Below, piece by piece: positions 21,294-30,458 of a stretch of 30,458 bases of DNA. Within the stretch, counting starts at the first letter, position 1, and every line of letters starts with the position of its first letter. The DNA lies in contig JAAVTG010000762.1 of assembly GCA_011947345.1 (NCBI GenBank), positions 1 to 30,458 of the forward strand. Direction: 5' to 3'. The DNA is from Phytophthora quininea (lineage: Eukaryota > Oomycota > Peronosporomycetes > Peronosporales > Peronosporaceae). A program made the translations under genes and the position numbers. The notes beneath the pieces are model-generated. The model searched no databases, was not told the origin of the DNA, and worked only from the letters and a program-made list of their open reading frames with translations.

Positions 21294-22742
21294 CTACAGC
21301 GTCGCGAACACTGCTTGTTCGATCAGCATCCGCGCTGAATCGTTGCTTGGTTGCACTTCCAGCAGCTGTACGGCGGCTCGGTGCACGATACTCCATCGCT
21401 GGAGCCTTGTCGCGCACGTTCCTAGACCAACGAGTGCTTCTATAAGCTGCGGCTTCAATTTGACTGCCGTCTCGTAGTGTCCAAGAGCTTTGCCAAAGTT
21501 TCCTACAGGTCGAAAAAACCAGCGCAATGACGATACTGACTATGGTCACCATGGAGAAGACAAGACGTACCGCTCTGATACTCCACCATGGCGAGCTTGT
21601 TCCAGGCGTACGCGAACTCAGGGAAATCCGCGACAACCTGCTCCAACATTACGCGAGCCTCATCCCACTTCTTGTCAGCCGCGAGCTCCACTGCTCGCTG
21701 CACGTCCGTGCTAGCGCTTTGTCCGCATTCTCCGAGCCATTTCCCTTCCAAACTCGCCATCGCAAATTGGATAATGGTGCTGTCGTCGCAACGCAAATAA
21801 GCCAGCAACTTATCTTCATCAGCAGATTGCAGTTGGATAATCGACGGCGTAGGGATGGCGACATCCGCTTCTCTAGGTTTCCTAGTAACATCGCTCGGAT
21901 ATCGATCTGATAGTGCTCCTGACGCTACATGGTGCGTCCCATCAAACCCGTCAAAATACAGCAACAATGCCGGGTGTACAACAGCCTGCAACGACGACGT
22001 TAGAGAAATCGATCAATAAAAGGAAAAGAACTCTGTTTACCTTTGGCGCTTCATCCAGTTGGATCTCATCCTGTGGCACATTGTACAGCTTGCTAGCAAA
22101 ACTACAACTAGCACGTCAGCAATTATCCCCATCAGACAGTTAAATAAAACACTTACCTGAATCCTGGACTGTGTGGCAGGATATCATACACCACCTTCGG
22201 TCCTGCAGCGGCTTCCACTCCGTCGGTGATCACATGCCAGGCGAAGATCACTCCCCTCTTCTCCCCTTTCACTTCCACCACATCTCCCACGAGAAATTCC
22301 ACATTATTTGTCCTCTCTTTCGCCTGGAAAAGGCCCTGTTCTTTAAACTCCTGGATCAGGGCGTTGTGGTCGTCGACGCCTCTCAGAGCGTCGAACGCTG
22401 CATCCACCCGCCTCCCCATTGCGTCCTGGTCCTGCTCGTCCACTGGACGCACGAATTCTGTACGCACAATCCACGCGTACGTACGATCCGCACGCTTTAT
22501 TGTCTTCATGTCCTTGAAGCGATGTACGAACACTCGCTCCCGTTGCCAGTCGCCCTTGACGCCTGCGTACGATGCCACAGCGCCGGACCGGACAGCGTTG
22601 TAGAGCGTGCGTCCAGCCTCCACATCGCGCTGCAATTGGCGCGTCGACTGCAGCAACGTGCTAAGAAGAAGGACGATTAGAATGCGGGGCTGGACAATTG
22701 CTGTACGCACCGATACAGAGCGAGCACTACCGGGGACGTCAT
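21294..22742 (-). CDS. LYR-motif, YccV/HspQ-like and TPR-like fusion protein
   Basis: Gene model: exons 22742-22711, 22660-22157, 22101-22041, 21985-21571 and 21502-21294, all phases agreeing, giving 406 residues. The first exon encodes MTSPVVLALYR; splicing a 50-bp intron continues it as TLLQSTRQL, giving the LYR motif and following helix typical of the Complex1_LYR family, whose members act with mitochondrial Fe-S or respiratory-complex assembly factors. The middle (FLVGDVVEVKGEKRGVIFAW ... VVYDILPHSPGF ... FASKLYNVPQDEI) matches the YccV-like (hemimethylated-DNA-binding/HspQ) domain also found in FBXO21. The C-terminus (about residues 265-395) has TPR-like helix pairs (AYAWNKLAMVEYQSGNFGKA, HYETAVKLKPQLIEALVGLG). 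I chose the ATG at 22742 over a GTG-led unspliced frame because it completes the LYR motif. A role in mitochondria is inference; no clear targeting peptide precedes the LYR motif. Confidence 0.8.
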
Positions 22743-23486
22743 TGCTCGCTTTCCTCCTCACAATTGTTGATGGGATAAAGTCTAGACACGGTCCGATCTA
22801 GATACACATAATCTAATTTTCAAGTAACGTTTTTTATAAAGCCCATTATTTTCCACGACGATTCGCAACAAACCTTACACACCTATTCGCGCCTTCAACA
22901 GTAGCCAGAAGTTCCAGTCTTCAGCTGCGGATTCAATATATACGCCAGACAGCTTGCTATCGACAAAAGTTGCTACCGACACATGAGTTGTCCGACGACC
23001 AGGTGCACAACGACACCATACGCAGTTACGGACACTCTCGAGAGTATTGCTTCAAGCTGGACAAGTTTATGCACAATTGTGGACGGTGTGATGACTGCGG
23101 CTATGGTGGCGGCAAGAAGTCGAATGGCAGGGCGGGTCAACATTTTAAAATCTCATGTGGTAAAGCGATTTGCCTGGGAAGCGGGGGCGAGTCGTCAGGC
23201 ATCGCGATGCGAGGTGAGGATTCGCTCACGGTCATTCCCAACGGAGTCTTCCCTGATTGACTATATTTTTAAGTCTGGCGAGGTCTAAATGGTCAGTCGG
23301 CGGGAATCACTTTTGTGGATTGACCCATTACGCCCAACGGAAGGCACTATGATTGGCCATTCGTTATAATCGTCGGCGACTCGTCGACGTCACCAATAAC
23401 AACGGAAAAGATCCAGGCAACCCTTTCCAAGGCTTGGTGGCAGCTGGAGGCCTTGGTAGCCGCTCGGAAAGCTTGTTAGCTACAGC

Positions 23487-23568
23487 CCGAAACCTCGATG
23501 ACTTTTGGGAAGGCTCGACAGCAATGATCCGACCATTCCGAAACCTCGGTGACCCGTCTGGGAGGTCA
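23487..23568 (+). repeat. Imperfect direct repeat, period 51 bp
   Basis: CCGAAACCTCGATGAC at 23487 recurs as CCGAAACCTCGGTGAC at 23538. Similarity extends about 15 bp further right (TTTTGGGAAGGCTC against CCGTCTGGGAGGTC). This may be a local duplication in decaying repeat sequence. Function unknown. Confidence 0.5.
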
Positions 23569-24325
23569 GCGATTCTTCGGGGACCTCGATGGTGAGTTCA
23601 ACGAGGTCGCAGTTAGGAAATGGATCATATTTCACTGCATACTAGTATAGAAAGTAGGAAAGATAGGATTTACATAAACCCGAATGGACACTACATATAC
23701 AGAACAGAATTTCCCTCAAGCACACAAAGGCCAAGTCCGGCAGCGGAATCGTCTTCGGTACGTTGCATCTGGATCCGCCAGCTTGAGCGGGATATATCTG
23801 TCGGTGGGCACATTTATCCGTGAGGACAGTGCTCGCCTCTCGGCCAAGCCAAGAGTTTGTGGCAAGGTTTAGTGTGTATAGCGTGACGGCTAAATTGTCA
23901 GCGCTTGTATTCGGGGTCGAGTGTCTCCCCGCTTCTCTAAAGGTCATCGCAGGCTGAGACCTCGGTGGACTCGCAGTCGGCCTTAATTGGCTTTTGACCC
24001 TTCTGTTGTTGGGCCAGCGAGGTTTATATTCTAGCAAGCTCGTGGCGTCTGGTTACTTGGGAAGTTTGCGTGGGCATATCGCAAGACCAGTCCGTCCCGG
24101 TGCTAGCGCTGAATCTGGGTCTTCAGTTTTGAGCCCCAACTCTCGTTGACCCTCCTGGTTGATGTTTTGTTCTGGGTGGAGTCTATCCGTACTACCAACA
24201 AGTTTTTAGGTGGAGTCCTATACCACACTCATCGCTAATTAGATGCTGAGACTTGCTTTGTTGCCCTTCCTATTTCCAAGGATAGCTGACAGCACCATGG
24301 GGGACGGCCTTGCTCTCAAACGACG

Positions 24326-24520
24326 ATGGAAGTTAACGAGAAGAAGATCGGACTACTGGATGAAAACCCGAACATGACAAATACACAAGCGACTACAATT
24401 CTTGGCGTTTCTAGATGTAGATTGAGTGGATGTCGTAAGGAGTTCTCTAACGTCAAGCATCATGCAGAGGTCACCTCTGGCTCAATGAATGGCCGCGCCG
24501 CCCCGTATGAGGAGAAATAG
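24326..24520 (+). mobile_element. Possible transposase N-terminal helix-turn-helix fragment
   Basis: An ATG-led 64-codon frame begins MEVNEKKIGLLDENPNM and continues NTQATTILGVSRCRLSG. The pattern of a short helix, a turn and a helix carrying LGVSR resembles the N-terminal DNA-binding helix-turn-helix of Tc1/mariner- or pogo-type transposases. There is no catalytic DDE core downstream. The match is by pattern only and could be coincidence. The setting, a gene-poor repeat-bearing stretch, is consistent with a transposon relic. Confidence 0.25.
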
Positions 24521-24784
24521 TGGCCTTATGCTGTGCTCGTGCCTCCAAAGGCACTGCGGTCGTGCAAGCGAACTTGATGAATTTTGGCCAACTCATTGAA
24601 AAATAAATTCAAGCGAAACAAGAGGACGCAGCAGAGCTGGGCGAGGAGTGTTTTGGAGCGGTGGGGAGCGGAAAAGGTGAGCGCGGAAACACGTTTGGCA
24701 ATTGCAGAGTGTGTGTGAAGAGAGTTGTTCCTGCAAAGAATGTGCGGTGAAGCGCTTTCCCGGAAATGGGGCGGTATGGGAGCC

Positions 24785-24970
24785 CAGCATGCCGGATCCG
24801 GACACAGATCCCCGGATCAGACATGGGTACATCGCGGGAGCAATGGATCCAAGCGTAAGAGATCCGGATCTGCAACGCAGTATGCTGGATCCAGACTCAG
24901 ATCCGCGAATCAGATATGGATATATCGCGGAAACACTGGATCCAGACGTGGGCAACCCAGACCTGCAACC
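24785..24970 (+). repeat. Two tandem copies of a 93-bp unit encoding a 31-residue repeat
   Basis: Unit 1 is 24785-24877 and unit 2 is 24878-24970. By hand alignment without gaps, 71 of 93 bases agree. The period is divisible by three and both units are open in the plus frame of an ORF at 24702-24995, giving a 31-residue repeat with shared cores DPRIR, GYIA and NPDLQ/DPDLQ (20 of 31 residues the same). Whether this is ever translated is unknown. The unit is full of GATC words, linking it to the GATCC-rich tract that continues to the right. Confidence 0.75.
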
Positions 24971-25582
24971 AAGGCCGTTCCAGGCGTGGATCTGACATAC
25001 CAGAGGACTGATCAAGCGACACCATCCACCGGCAGGTATAGAAATGGTGCAGATGATAGCTTTTGGGATGGGGTCTCCATGGATCCACTCATAATTTGGT
25101 TAATACAGAGTCGAATTTGCCTTGTACACCACAACTGCCCTTCCTAGCGCTTAAGACCACGGGATCTACATTGGCCCAGTCAAGCTACGTCGAGATCACC
25201 GCGGATCAAGCAGTGCTCGGGTGATCTGGATAATATATTGGCCAGATCCACTCGCAGCCTGGATCCACTAGTACCAAGAGCGGATCCGAAGTCTACTGAA
25301 ATTACTATTGGCCAGGACGACTGATCGACCTTCAACCCCCAAGATCACGCTATCGGAAGCGTCAAGTAAGGAAAAGTAAAAAAAAAAACCCTCAAGGCAA
25401 CCCCCACCTGGATCCAAGATTCAGACCCCAGATCCAAGTAGATCCAAGCGATTACTGGTCTGGTAAATATTCAAGGACGCAGAGTGAAGATTCTCGCGCT
25501 GCTTCTGACCTCCCACGTCCCGCCACGACGTTCGATCTTGACAGATCAAACATCCTCGAAGCACCTGAAGAGCAGATCCAGC
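24789..25582. repeat. GATCC/GGATC-rich tract
   Basis: GATCC occurs more than a dozen times in about 800 bp, mostly as (G/A)GATCC(A/G), including at about 24793, 24845, 24888, 24943, 25081, 25243, 25261, 25282, 25411 and 25432. By base composition one would expect about one. The spacing is irregular outside the 93-bp tandem units. It looks like a degenerate short-word repeat, perhaps old expanded tandem units. No coding function is supported. Confidence 0.55.
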
Positions 25583-25946
25583 CCGCCGACGGGTACACAA
25601 GGTGAGCACACTTCAGCATCCCCACCGATATCGGAGTACCCCTCCGTTAGTCGGTGTCTGGCAGTGGAAGCGGATTTCGATAAATCCCGCTACACCACAA
25701 ATGTAATATGGACAGAGAAGTTCCTGGGGAGAGAGAAGATCCTGTGGAGAATGATGTTTCTTTGCAACGTGTGGAGAGTGATGTTGATTCGAGCGGACAC
25801 GAAAATTTTCGGACACTTCGCAACGGTTTTGCTGGCACTCTTACCTAGCAATCTACCTTTTAGCTCGGTGAGTTTGCTACGAAGCCGATAGATCAGAATC
25901 AAAACTCTCTGACAGTATGTCACCAATGGCGTTGAGTGCAATTGAA

Positions 25947-25967
25947 TGTATCCTCACGAAGGATACA
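25947..25967. repeat. Perfect 8-bp inverted repeat with 5-nt loop
   Basis: TGTATCCT at 25947-25954 pairs with AGGATACA at 25960-25967 around the loop CACGA. It could form a small hairpin. It is isolated in the gene-poor region, and there is no evidence that it acts as a terminator or an element end. Confidence 0.5.
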
Positions 25968-26026
25968 CTCGCTAAATGTTCTGCGAAGTGTCAACTTACC
26001 AAGCGAAACACTAATCAACGACAGAG

Positions 26027-26173
26027 ATGGAGGCGATTCTGGATCTTGAAAAAATAACCGGTGAACACGAGATTCGGTCTCCAAGCGGGACGTGCAAGGT
26101 CGAAGGATATAAGGACGCTGGATGTTACGTCTACGACGGCAACTGGTACAACCCCATAATCCAGTCGGACTAG
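26027..26173 (+). CDS. Small hypothetical ORF, 48 residues
   Basis: ATG-led frame (MEAILDLEKITGEHEIRS...) ending in a Tyr/Gly-rich stretch (YKDAGCYVYDGNWYNP) and TAG. It is too short to classify. The composition of the C-terminal half is protein-like, so it may be a fragment of a larger decayed gene or mobile-element polyprotein. Low confidence. Confidence 0.15.
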   Translation: MEAILDLEKITGEHEIRSPSGTCKVEGYKDAGCYVYDGNWYNPIIQSD

Positions 26174-26527
26174 CCCTACAATGTGAGCTGAGACTGCAGA
26201 AATTGGCGGATGGATTCGAGTAACCGATAGATTACTCTATACCTCGTGTCCACGCATGTGACTGGTCGACGACCCTGGCCTAGACTGCGTATCCAAGAAC
26301 AAAAACTAGCAAGGCTGTCACGCAGCAGCTGCTTCCTACGAGTTAGACATACTTTGTTCGCGTTTTCTCTTTTTTTTTTTTTACAGAAAACAATCTTGAC
26401 CCTTTCTAATTTCTAAGAAAGACTTGCAATTTATTTTAAATAAATATACACTTAGATAACACCTTTTTATGGACTTATAATTTCTTATTGCCGAGTCATT
26501 TCCTTTTTCTTTGGATACAGCAGCAAG
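26174..26527. other. 5' flank of CSN1
   Basis: A/T-rich sequence with a 12-base T run ending at about 26382. No ORF of note. It holds the presumed core promoter of the CSN1 gene at its right end. Confidence 0.45.
26496..26503 (+). promoter_or_regulatory. Initiator-like TCATTTCC before CSN1
   Basis: GAGTCATTTCC followed by a pyrimidine run lies about 30 bp upstream of the CSN1 start codon. It matches the TCATTYY core described for oomycete transcription start sites, and the position suits a short leader. This is motif evidence only. Confidence 0.4.
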
Positions 26528-28126
26528 ATGGAGGGCTTCGATGTGGAAGGATACGCCGCCAAGTACAGCGGCAGGAACCGCAGCGAGCGGCTGCTGTTCC
26601 TGGTGAAGAACGTGCCTGAGCTGCAGACGGAGGCGCGCCATGTGCTATTGCGGGAGCTGCGCCACGGCCTGAATATGGCTCTGTACAGCGAAGTGCTTGG
26701 GGACGAGGCCAAGGGCGAAGAAACGCACATTGAGAGCGTCAAGCGCAGCGCCGCGCAGCAGCACGAGCGGCTAGAGCAAGAGTTGAATTCGTACAAGTCG
26801 ACGATGATCAAGGAGAGCATCCGGGTAAGCCAAACGAGCTTCGCGCGTGGATATATAAAGTACTGGTATAGGTTAATACGATGTTTTTGGATATTTAGAT
26901 GGGACATAATGATCTAGGAGACTTCTACTACCAGTTGGGAGACCTCCAGGCAGCACTGAAGAGCTTTGCGCAAGCGAGAGACTACTGCACTACGGACAAA
27001 CACATTGTGGAGATGTGTCTGAATGTCAGCAAGGTGGCGATGCACATGTGCAACTTTGGCCACGTGACCAACTATCTGGCCAAGTTGGAGCAAGTGAGCA
27101 GCTCACAGAGCGACCCAATGTACGTGTTAAATAGCAGTTGTGGCATGGAGGGTTGGTAACATCAAATGTTGATGACTGTTGTGGTGTCTGAACTTTTAGT
27201 TTGAAGTCCAAGATCGCGTCGTCATTTGGACTGGTGGCGCTACAGGACAAGAAATACTATACAGCAGCGTCCAAGTTCATCGAGTGCAATGCAGAGATTG
27301 GTTCCAGCTACAACGAGGTATGCGTTGTTGCTGGATGTTATTCTGTCCCGAGAGGTGACTAATAATTGTGGGCGATCAGGTCTTGCTCGCAGAGGATATC
27401 GCGTTGTACGGTGGAATTTGCGCGTTGGCATCTTTCGAACGCGAGGAGTTAAAGGAAAAGGTAACGTTTGAGTTAATTACGAGCGGGATCAACAATTTAT
27501 TCATTTTGTGCTTTAGGTGATCAACAACTCGTCGTTCAAAGCCTTCCTGGAGTTGCTACCATGGCTGCGCGAGCTCATCACCGACTTTTACTCGAGCAAC
27601 TACGCGTCGTGTCTGCAGACGCTGGAGAAAATGAAGGTACGAATACTTCTGCATTCAGCAGGTAAATATTCCACGTATTTACCGATTTGTTACCTTTTTT
27701 CTAGCCTGAGCTGAAGTTGGACATGTATCTGTGCGAGCACGTCGAAAAACTTTGCAAGGAAATTCGCAGTCGCGGGATTATCCAGTACTTCTACCCTTAC
27801 TTGTCGGTGGACCTCCACCAAATGGCGCGGACGTTCAACACACCGATGCCGGATCTTGAGAAGGAAATCTGCGAGCTGATTGCAGGTGAACGTCTCCACG
27901 CTCGCATGGATTCCTATCAGAAGGTTCGTTTGCATCTTGTTTATCGATCGTGGTGGGAGACATCTAACATATTATCCCCTTTCAGGTGCTGTATGCTTAT
28001 CATCCGAACCAGCGGGACGCCACGTACCAACGCGCGTTCGAAGTTGGCCGCAAGTACGCAGCTGAGTCCCGCAATCTGCTTCTGCGAATGAGTTTGCTTA
28101 AGAACAACGTCATTATCCGCGACTAA
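26528..28126 (+). CDS. CSN1: COP9 signalosome complex subunit 1 (Rpn7/CSN1 family, PCI domain)
   Basis: Subunit of the COP9 signalosome, the deneddylase complex that removes Nedd8 from cullin-RING ligases. Seven exons (26528-26824, 26899-27119, 27200-27317, 27380-27460, 27517-27636, 27705-27923, 27986-28126) join in frame to 398 residues; introns are 56-80 bp with good GT-AG ends. The most diagnostic stretch crosses the first junction: ESIRMGHNDLGDFYYQLGDL, then FAQARDYCTTDKHIVEMCLN, closely matching animal and plant CSN1. TPR-like helices are followed by a PCI domain, including the winged-helix part YLSVDLHQMARTFN. The C-terminal helix SRNLLLRMSLLKNNVIIRD also fits the family. It is shorter than human or Arabidopsis CSN1 (over 430 residues), mainly at the N-terminus. 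Rpn7, the proteasome-lid paralogue, is the alternative, but the GHNDLGD and RARDYC-type motifs favour CSN1. No frameshifts. Confidence 0.92.
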
Positions 28127-28302
28127 GTATGCAATGCGTCTTCATCAGACGCTCGTTTTTTCGTTATAACTCAGCCCACGAACGAAGTTGATTGCCGCAA
28201 AAATAGCAACCAGCTATTTGGTTTTCTTGTGGTGTTTTTCAGGAGCCGTCCTCACGTGGAGCTGGATCAAACGTCTTTTTACAGATACCGTACGTCCTCA
28301 GC

Positions 28303-30366
28303 ATGGATAACCCCGGCGCTGCTACAGGATCGAACGGAGATACGGCAAAGGTTGTGGAGCAGGTTCAAAATGATCTAGGCATTCACAGCAGCGCTTCCCG
28401 TGCCATACTGCTGCATTTATGCCAGCGGATTGCGCGCTTGGAGGAGAGTATGCAGGGCATGCGCGTGAACATCGATAAACTACGTCAAGACACCAGCGAT
28501 GGATCGGAGACTGTTCGTGGGGAAGTCTCAGGCGTGTTTGACAGGGTTGTCAACATGACTTCGAAGCTGAAGGAGTACGAGAATGCCATCGAGCTGTTTC
28601 AGAACGACATGAAGACGCACAAGAACCATCTCTCTGTGTTGACATCAACTGTGAAAAAGGACAAGGAACACATTAAAATTGTAGACACGGTACGTGAAGA
28701 AGACGTTGTTGTGGTTTGATTTAGCGCATTTATTCCTTTTTTTTACCTACAGAAAGTCGACAATCATCGCGAAGATTTCAACAACCGCTTTGTAGAACTG
28801 ACGCAAAAGTTCCAGGACCTTCCTCTTCAGTTCGCTCCATTGCAGGTGCAGGTGCAGGCGCCACCGCCCACCGTGGAGCCAGAGAAATTCACTTTCCAAA
28901 CCAACGATGAGAAGTTGTCTTTGAAGTCGCACATGCACCGTGTTGACGGCTCGCAGCGATCCCGGGGTCCGTACACAGACCTACAACCCTTTACAATTCC
29001 TGACGATATGCGCGCGAAAGTGGAGATGCGGATTCGTCAGCACTCCACAAGTAAACGAGAAGCAGACGCTCAGGCTGCTGCAGAGTTGGCTGAAGCGTAT
29101 CGAAGACTGCAGCTTGTGGCAATCAACAGCAGCAACCCAAAGATGAGCGAGCTCAACCTGAATCTTGATCAATGCCAACAAGAACTTAAGCGAGCATTCC
29201 AGCTCATTCGTACGTCAAACCTCGAGCTTTATTCCTACTGCGAGTCCAAAGCTGAGCGAATTGAGATTTCAGCGCTTCAGAATGAAATCAAACTGCTACG
29301 AAATCGCATCCGTGACCTTGAAAGCTCGCCGGCTGTGCATCGATCCAAGCAATTTCAACTCCAACTCGGCGGAGACTCGACTAGTTCGACAAGCACCGTT
29401 GTGGTTGGAGATACGAACACTACAACGCCTAGTAAGAAGAGTTCGCACCATCTTACGAGCTCTCAGATCCCTGTACTGCGAGTTTCTCTGTTGGAGTTGT
29501 CCAGGAATTTAAATATTCTTAAGCATCGTTGGAAGAAACACAAGCGACTCAATCCAAACAGCGGCAGCAGTGTAAATCCCGTTGCGCAGAAGCACCTGGA
29601 AAAGCTTGTGGCGATGATTAACGACGCGTACTCTGCTATGGCTCAGGAGCCCGTTGATCTCGCAGCAGTTGAGGCTCATGTAGAGAAAGTAAGTCGTGTT
29701 CTGGGATCGGACTTCTCGATGCAAATTCTGGCCCTGCTGGGTGGGCGCAGTGACGAACCTGAAAGTTGTCGCTTTCCAGTCGCAATCACTGCTCGTGCTG
29801 CTGCCGGCGAGATGGCTGCAGCGTTGTGTAAGTATTCGGAAGCGTTCACAGACATGTTCTTCCGCCACGAGAATGACAACAAAGTCGCCAAGGCTGCGAT
29901 GGATGAACTGGCGTCGGAGAAGCGCACACTGGACAATGTCGGGCGCGAAGTCAGTGCGCTTGCTCGCAGTCAGCACATTTTAGAGACGACACTCACTAGG
30001 CTCGCTGCTGCGCTTCGACAGAAGCATTTGACTGGCAAAACTGAGACCGAAGGCGAAGACATGTTCGATGAGGAAGGTGTTCTGCGTTCTTGGACAACAT
30101 TTGGCGACGAAATTATCAAGCTAAGAGAGCAAATGGCAGATATGAGGCAACAATTTGTGACGGAAAGCACTCTTGCTGAAGTGCTGCGGGATGTCAAGCG
30201 GATTCAACAAAGCACGCCCATGGCAGGAGTTACTGGTGTGGCCATTAGTCATCGTGGGACTGCCATGGACTCGCCATCGTCCGCTTCGCTGCTAAAGAGA
30301 GGCCCAAGCGGAAAACGATTCGCCGGCAAACAAAATGTTGGCCGCGATCACCCTCGATCGACCTGA
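28303..30366 (+). CDS. Coiled-coil protein of unknown function
   Basis: Exons 28303-28689 and 28753-30366 join across a 63-bp intron (donor GTACGT, pyrimidine-rich acceptor) to 666 residues. I do not recognise the family. The N-terminal half of exon 1 is heptad-rich (RIARLEESMQGMRVNIDKLR; KLKEYENAIELFQ). Further coiled-coil segments lie near residues 235-265, 290-330 and 560-640, with a proline/glutamine hinge (PLQVQVQAPPPTVEP) between the first two parts and a Ser/Thr-rich patch around residue 350. There is no signal peptide and no membrane segment, so it is probably a cytoplasmic structural or scaffold protein. It follows CSN1 in the same direction with a 176-bp gap. The stop at 30366 may not be the true end, because another frame stays open to the window edge with protein-like sequence. 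Confidence 0.75.
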
Positions 30367-30458
30367 AGATCGCTTACGTTCGCAAACAAAGCTGGACCCT
30401 ATTCAAACTGCCAAAACTGGCCGACCAGATACAAGTGAAGGCATCGGCATGGGAACTG
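30367..30458. other. Window end, possible continuation of the coiled-coil gene
   Basis: In the frame one base to the right of the annotated ORF, translation is open from about 30312 to the last base (SPANKMLAAITLDRPEDR, then SQTKLDPIQTA). That would need one extra base in the A run near 30310-30313, or it may be an unrelated open stretch. Confidence 0.3.

Larger units (their letters stand above)
22743..26026. other. Gene-poor region of 3.3 kb, probable mobile-element debris
   Basis: Only short, overlapping frames on both strands. Its leftmost part must hold the promoter of the LYR/YccV gene. An ATG-led 101-codon frame (22983-23288, beginning MSCPTTRCTTTPYAV) and a 131-codon minus frame (24037-23642) have no recognised content. 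The region contains direct repeats, a tandem duplication, GATCC-rich sequence, an A run at 25379-25388 and a hairpin, listed separately. No long terminal repeats, reverse-transcriptase motif or DDE core could be identified, so the class of element is open. Confidence 0.4.

Noticed and set aside
22171..22680. Plus-strand ORF of 169 codons opposite the LYR/YccV gene
   Set aside because: The minus strand gives a multi-exon model with domain matches; this is its shadow.
22743..26500. Full LTR retrotransposon or complete DNA transposon
   Set aside because: No long terminal repeat pair, reverse-transcriptase or DDE motif could be found by eye; only debris is supported.
26528..28126. Proteasome lid subunit Rpn7 as identity of the PCI gene
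   Set aside because: The GHNDLGD and ARDYCTTDKH motifs and the C-terminal helix fit CSN1 better.

Overview
The window looks like a gene-dense oomycete nuclear contig, most likely a Peronosporales relative of Phytophthora. Introns are very short (40-80 bp, GT-AG), intergenic gaps are small, and proteins resemble oomycete forms of eukaryotic families: a COP9 signalosome subunit, an unconventional myosin, a SET-domain methyltransferase and an MscS-type channel. No rRNA, tRNA or CRISPR array was seen.

Layout from left to right. A MscS-like channel gene runs on the minus strand and leaves the left edge (1-1447). From about 1.65 to 15.8 kb lies a cluster of one secreted, jacalin-related lectin family: a decayed fragment (1655-1995, +), copy 1 with four jacalin-like domains (2432-6368, +), copy 2 with one (8098-10150, -), copy 3 with two (10529-13038, -) and copy 4 with one (13770-15789, +). 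An unrelated SET-domain methyltransferase gene (6481-8029, +) sits inside the cluster. All four copies share a roughly 500-residue C-terminal region that I cannot assign to a family: a Cys-rich segment, a mostly helical segment and a beta-rich end. Between about 15.8 and 16.9 kb there is no confident gene. A myosin heavy chain follows (about 16939-20901, +). It converges on a gene (21294-22742, -) that I reconstruct as an LYR motif, a YccV/HspQ-like domain and TPR-like repeats in one protein.

From 22.75 to 26.5 kb the sequence is gene-poor. It holds decayed open frames, a 93-bp tandem duplication, a GATCC-rich tract and a small hairpin, and is probably old mobile-element debris. The right end carries COP9 signalosome subunit 1 (26528-28126, +, seven exons) and a long coiled-coil protein of unknown function (28303-30366, +).

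The four lectin genes and the myosin carry about 14 one-base deletions relative to their conserved frames, most of them in homopolymer runs. The MscS, SET, LYR/YccV, CSN1 and coiled-coil genes read cleanly through every exon. This looks more like residual assembly error in hard-to-polish sequence than ordinary decay, so I list the broken genes as full-length loci with the breaks marked. Copy 4 also has an in-frame TAG in its only signal-peptide-like start and may be a true pseudogene. Apart from the lectins, which are paralogues probably acting outside the cell, the genes show no shared pathway.
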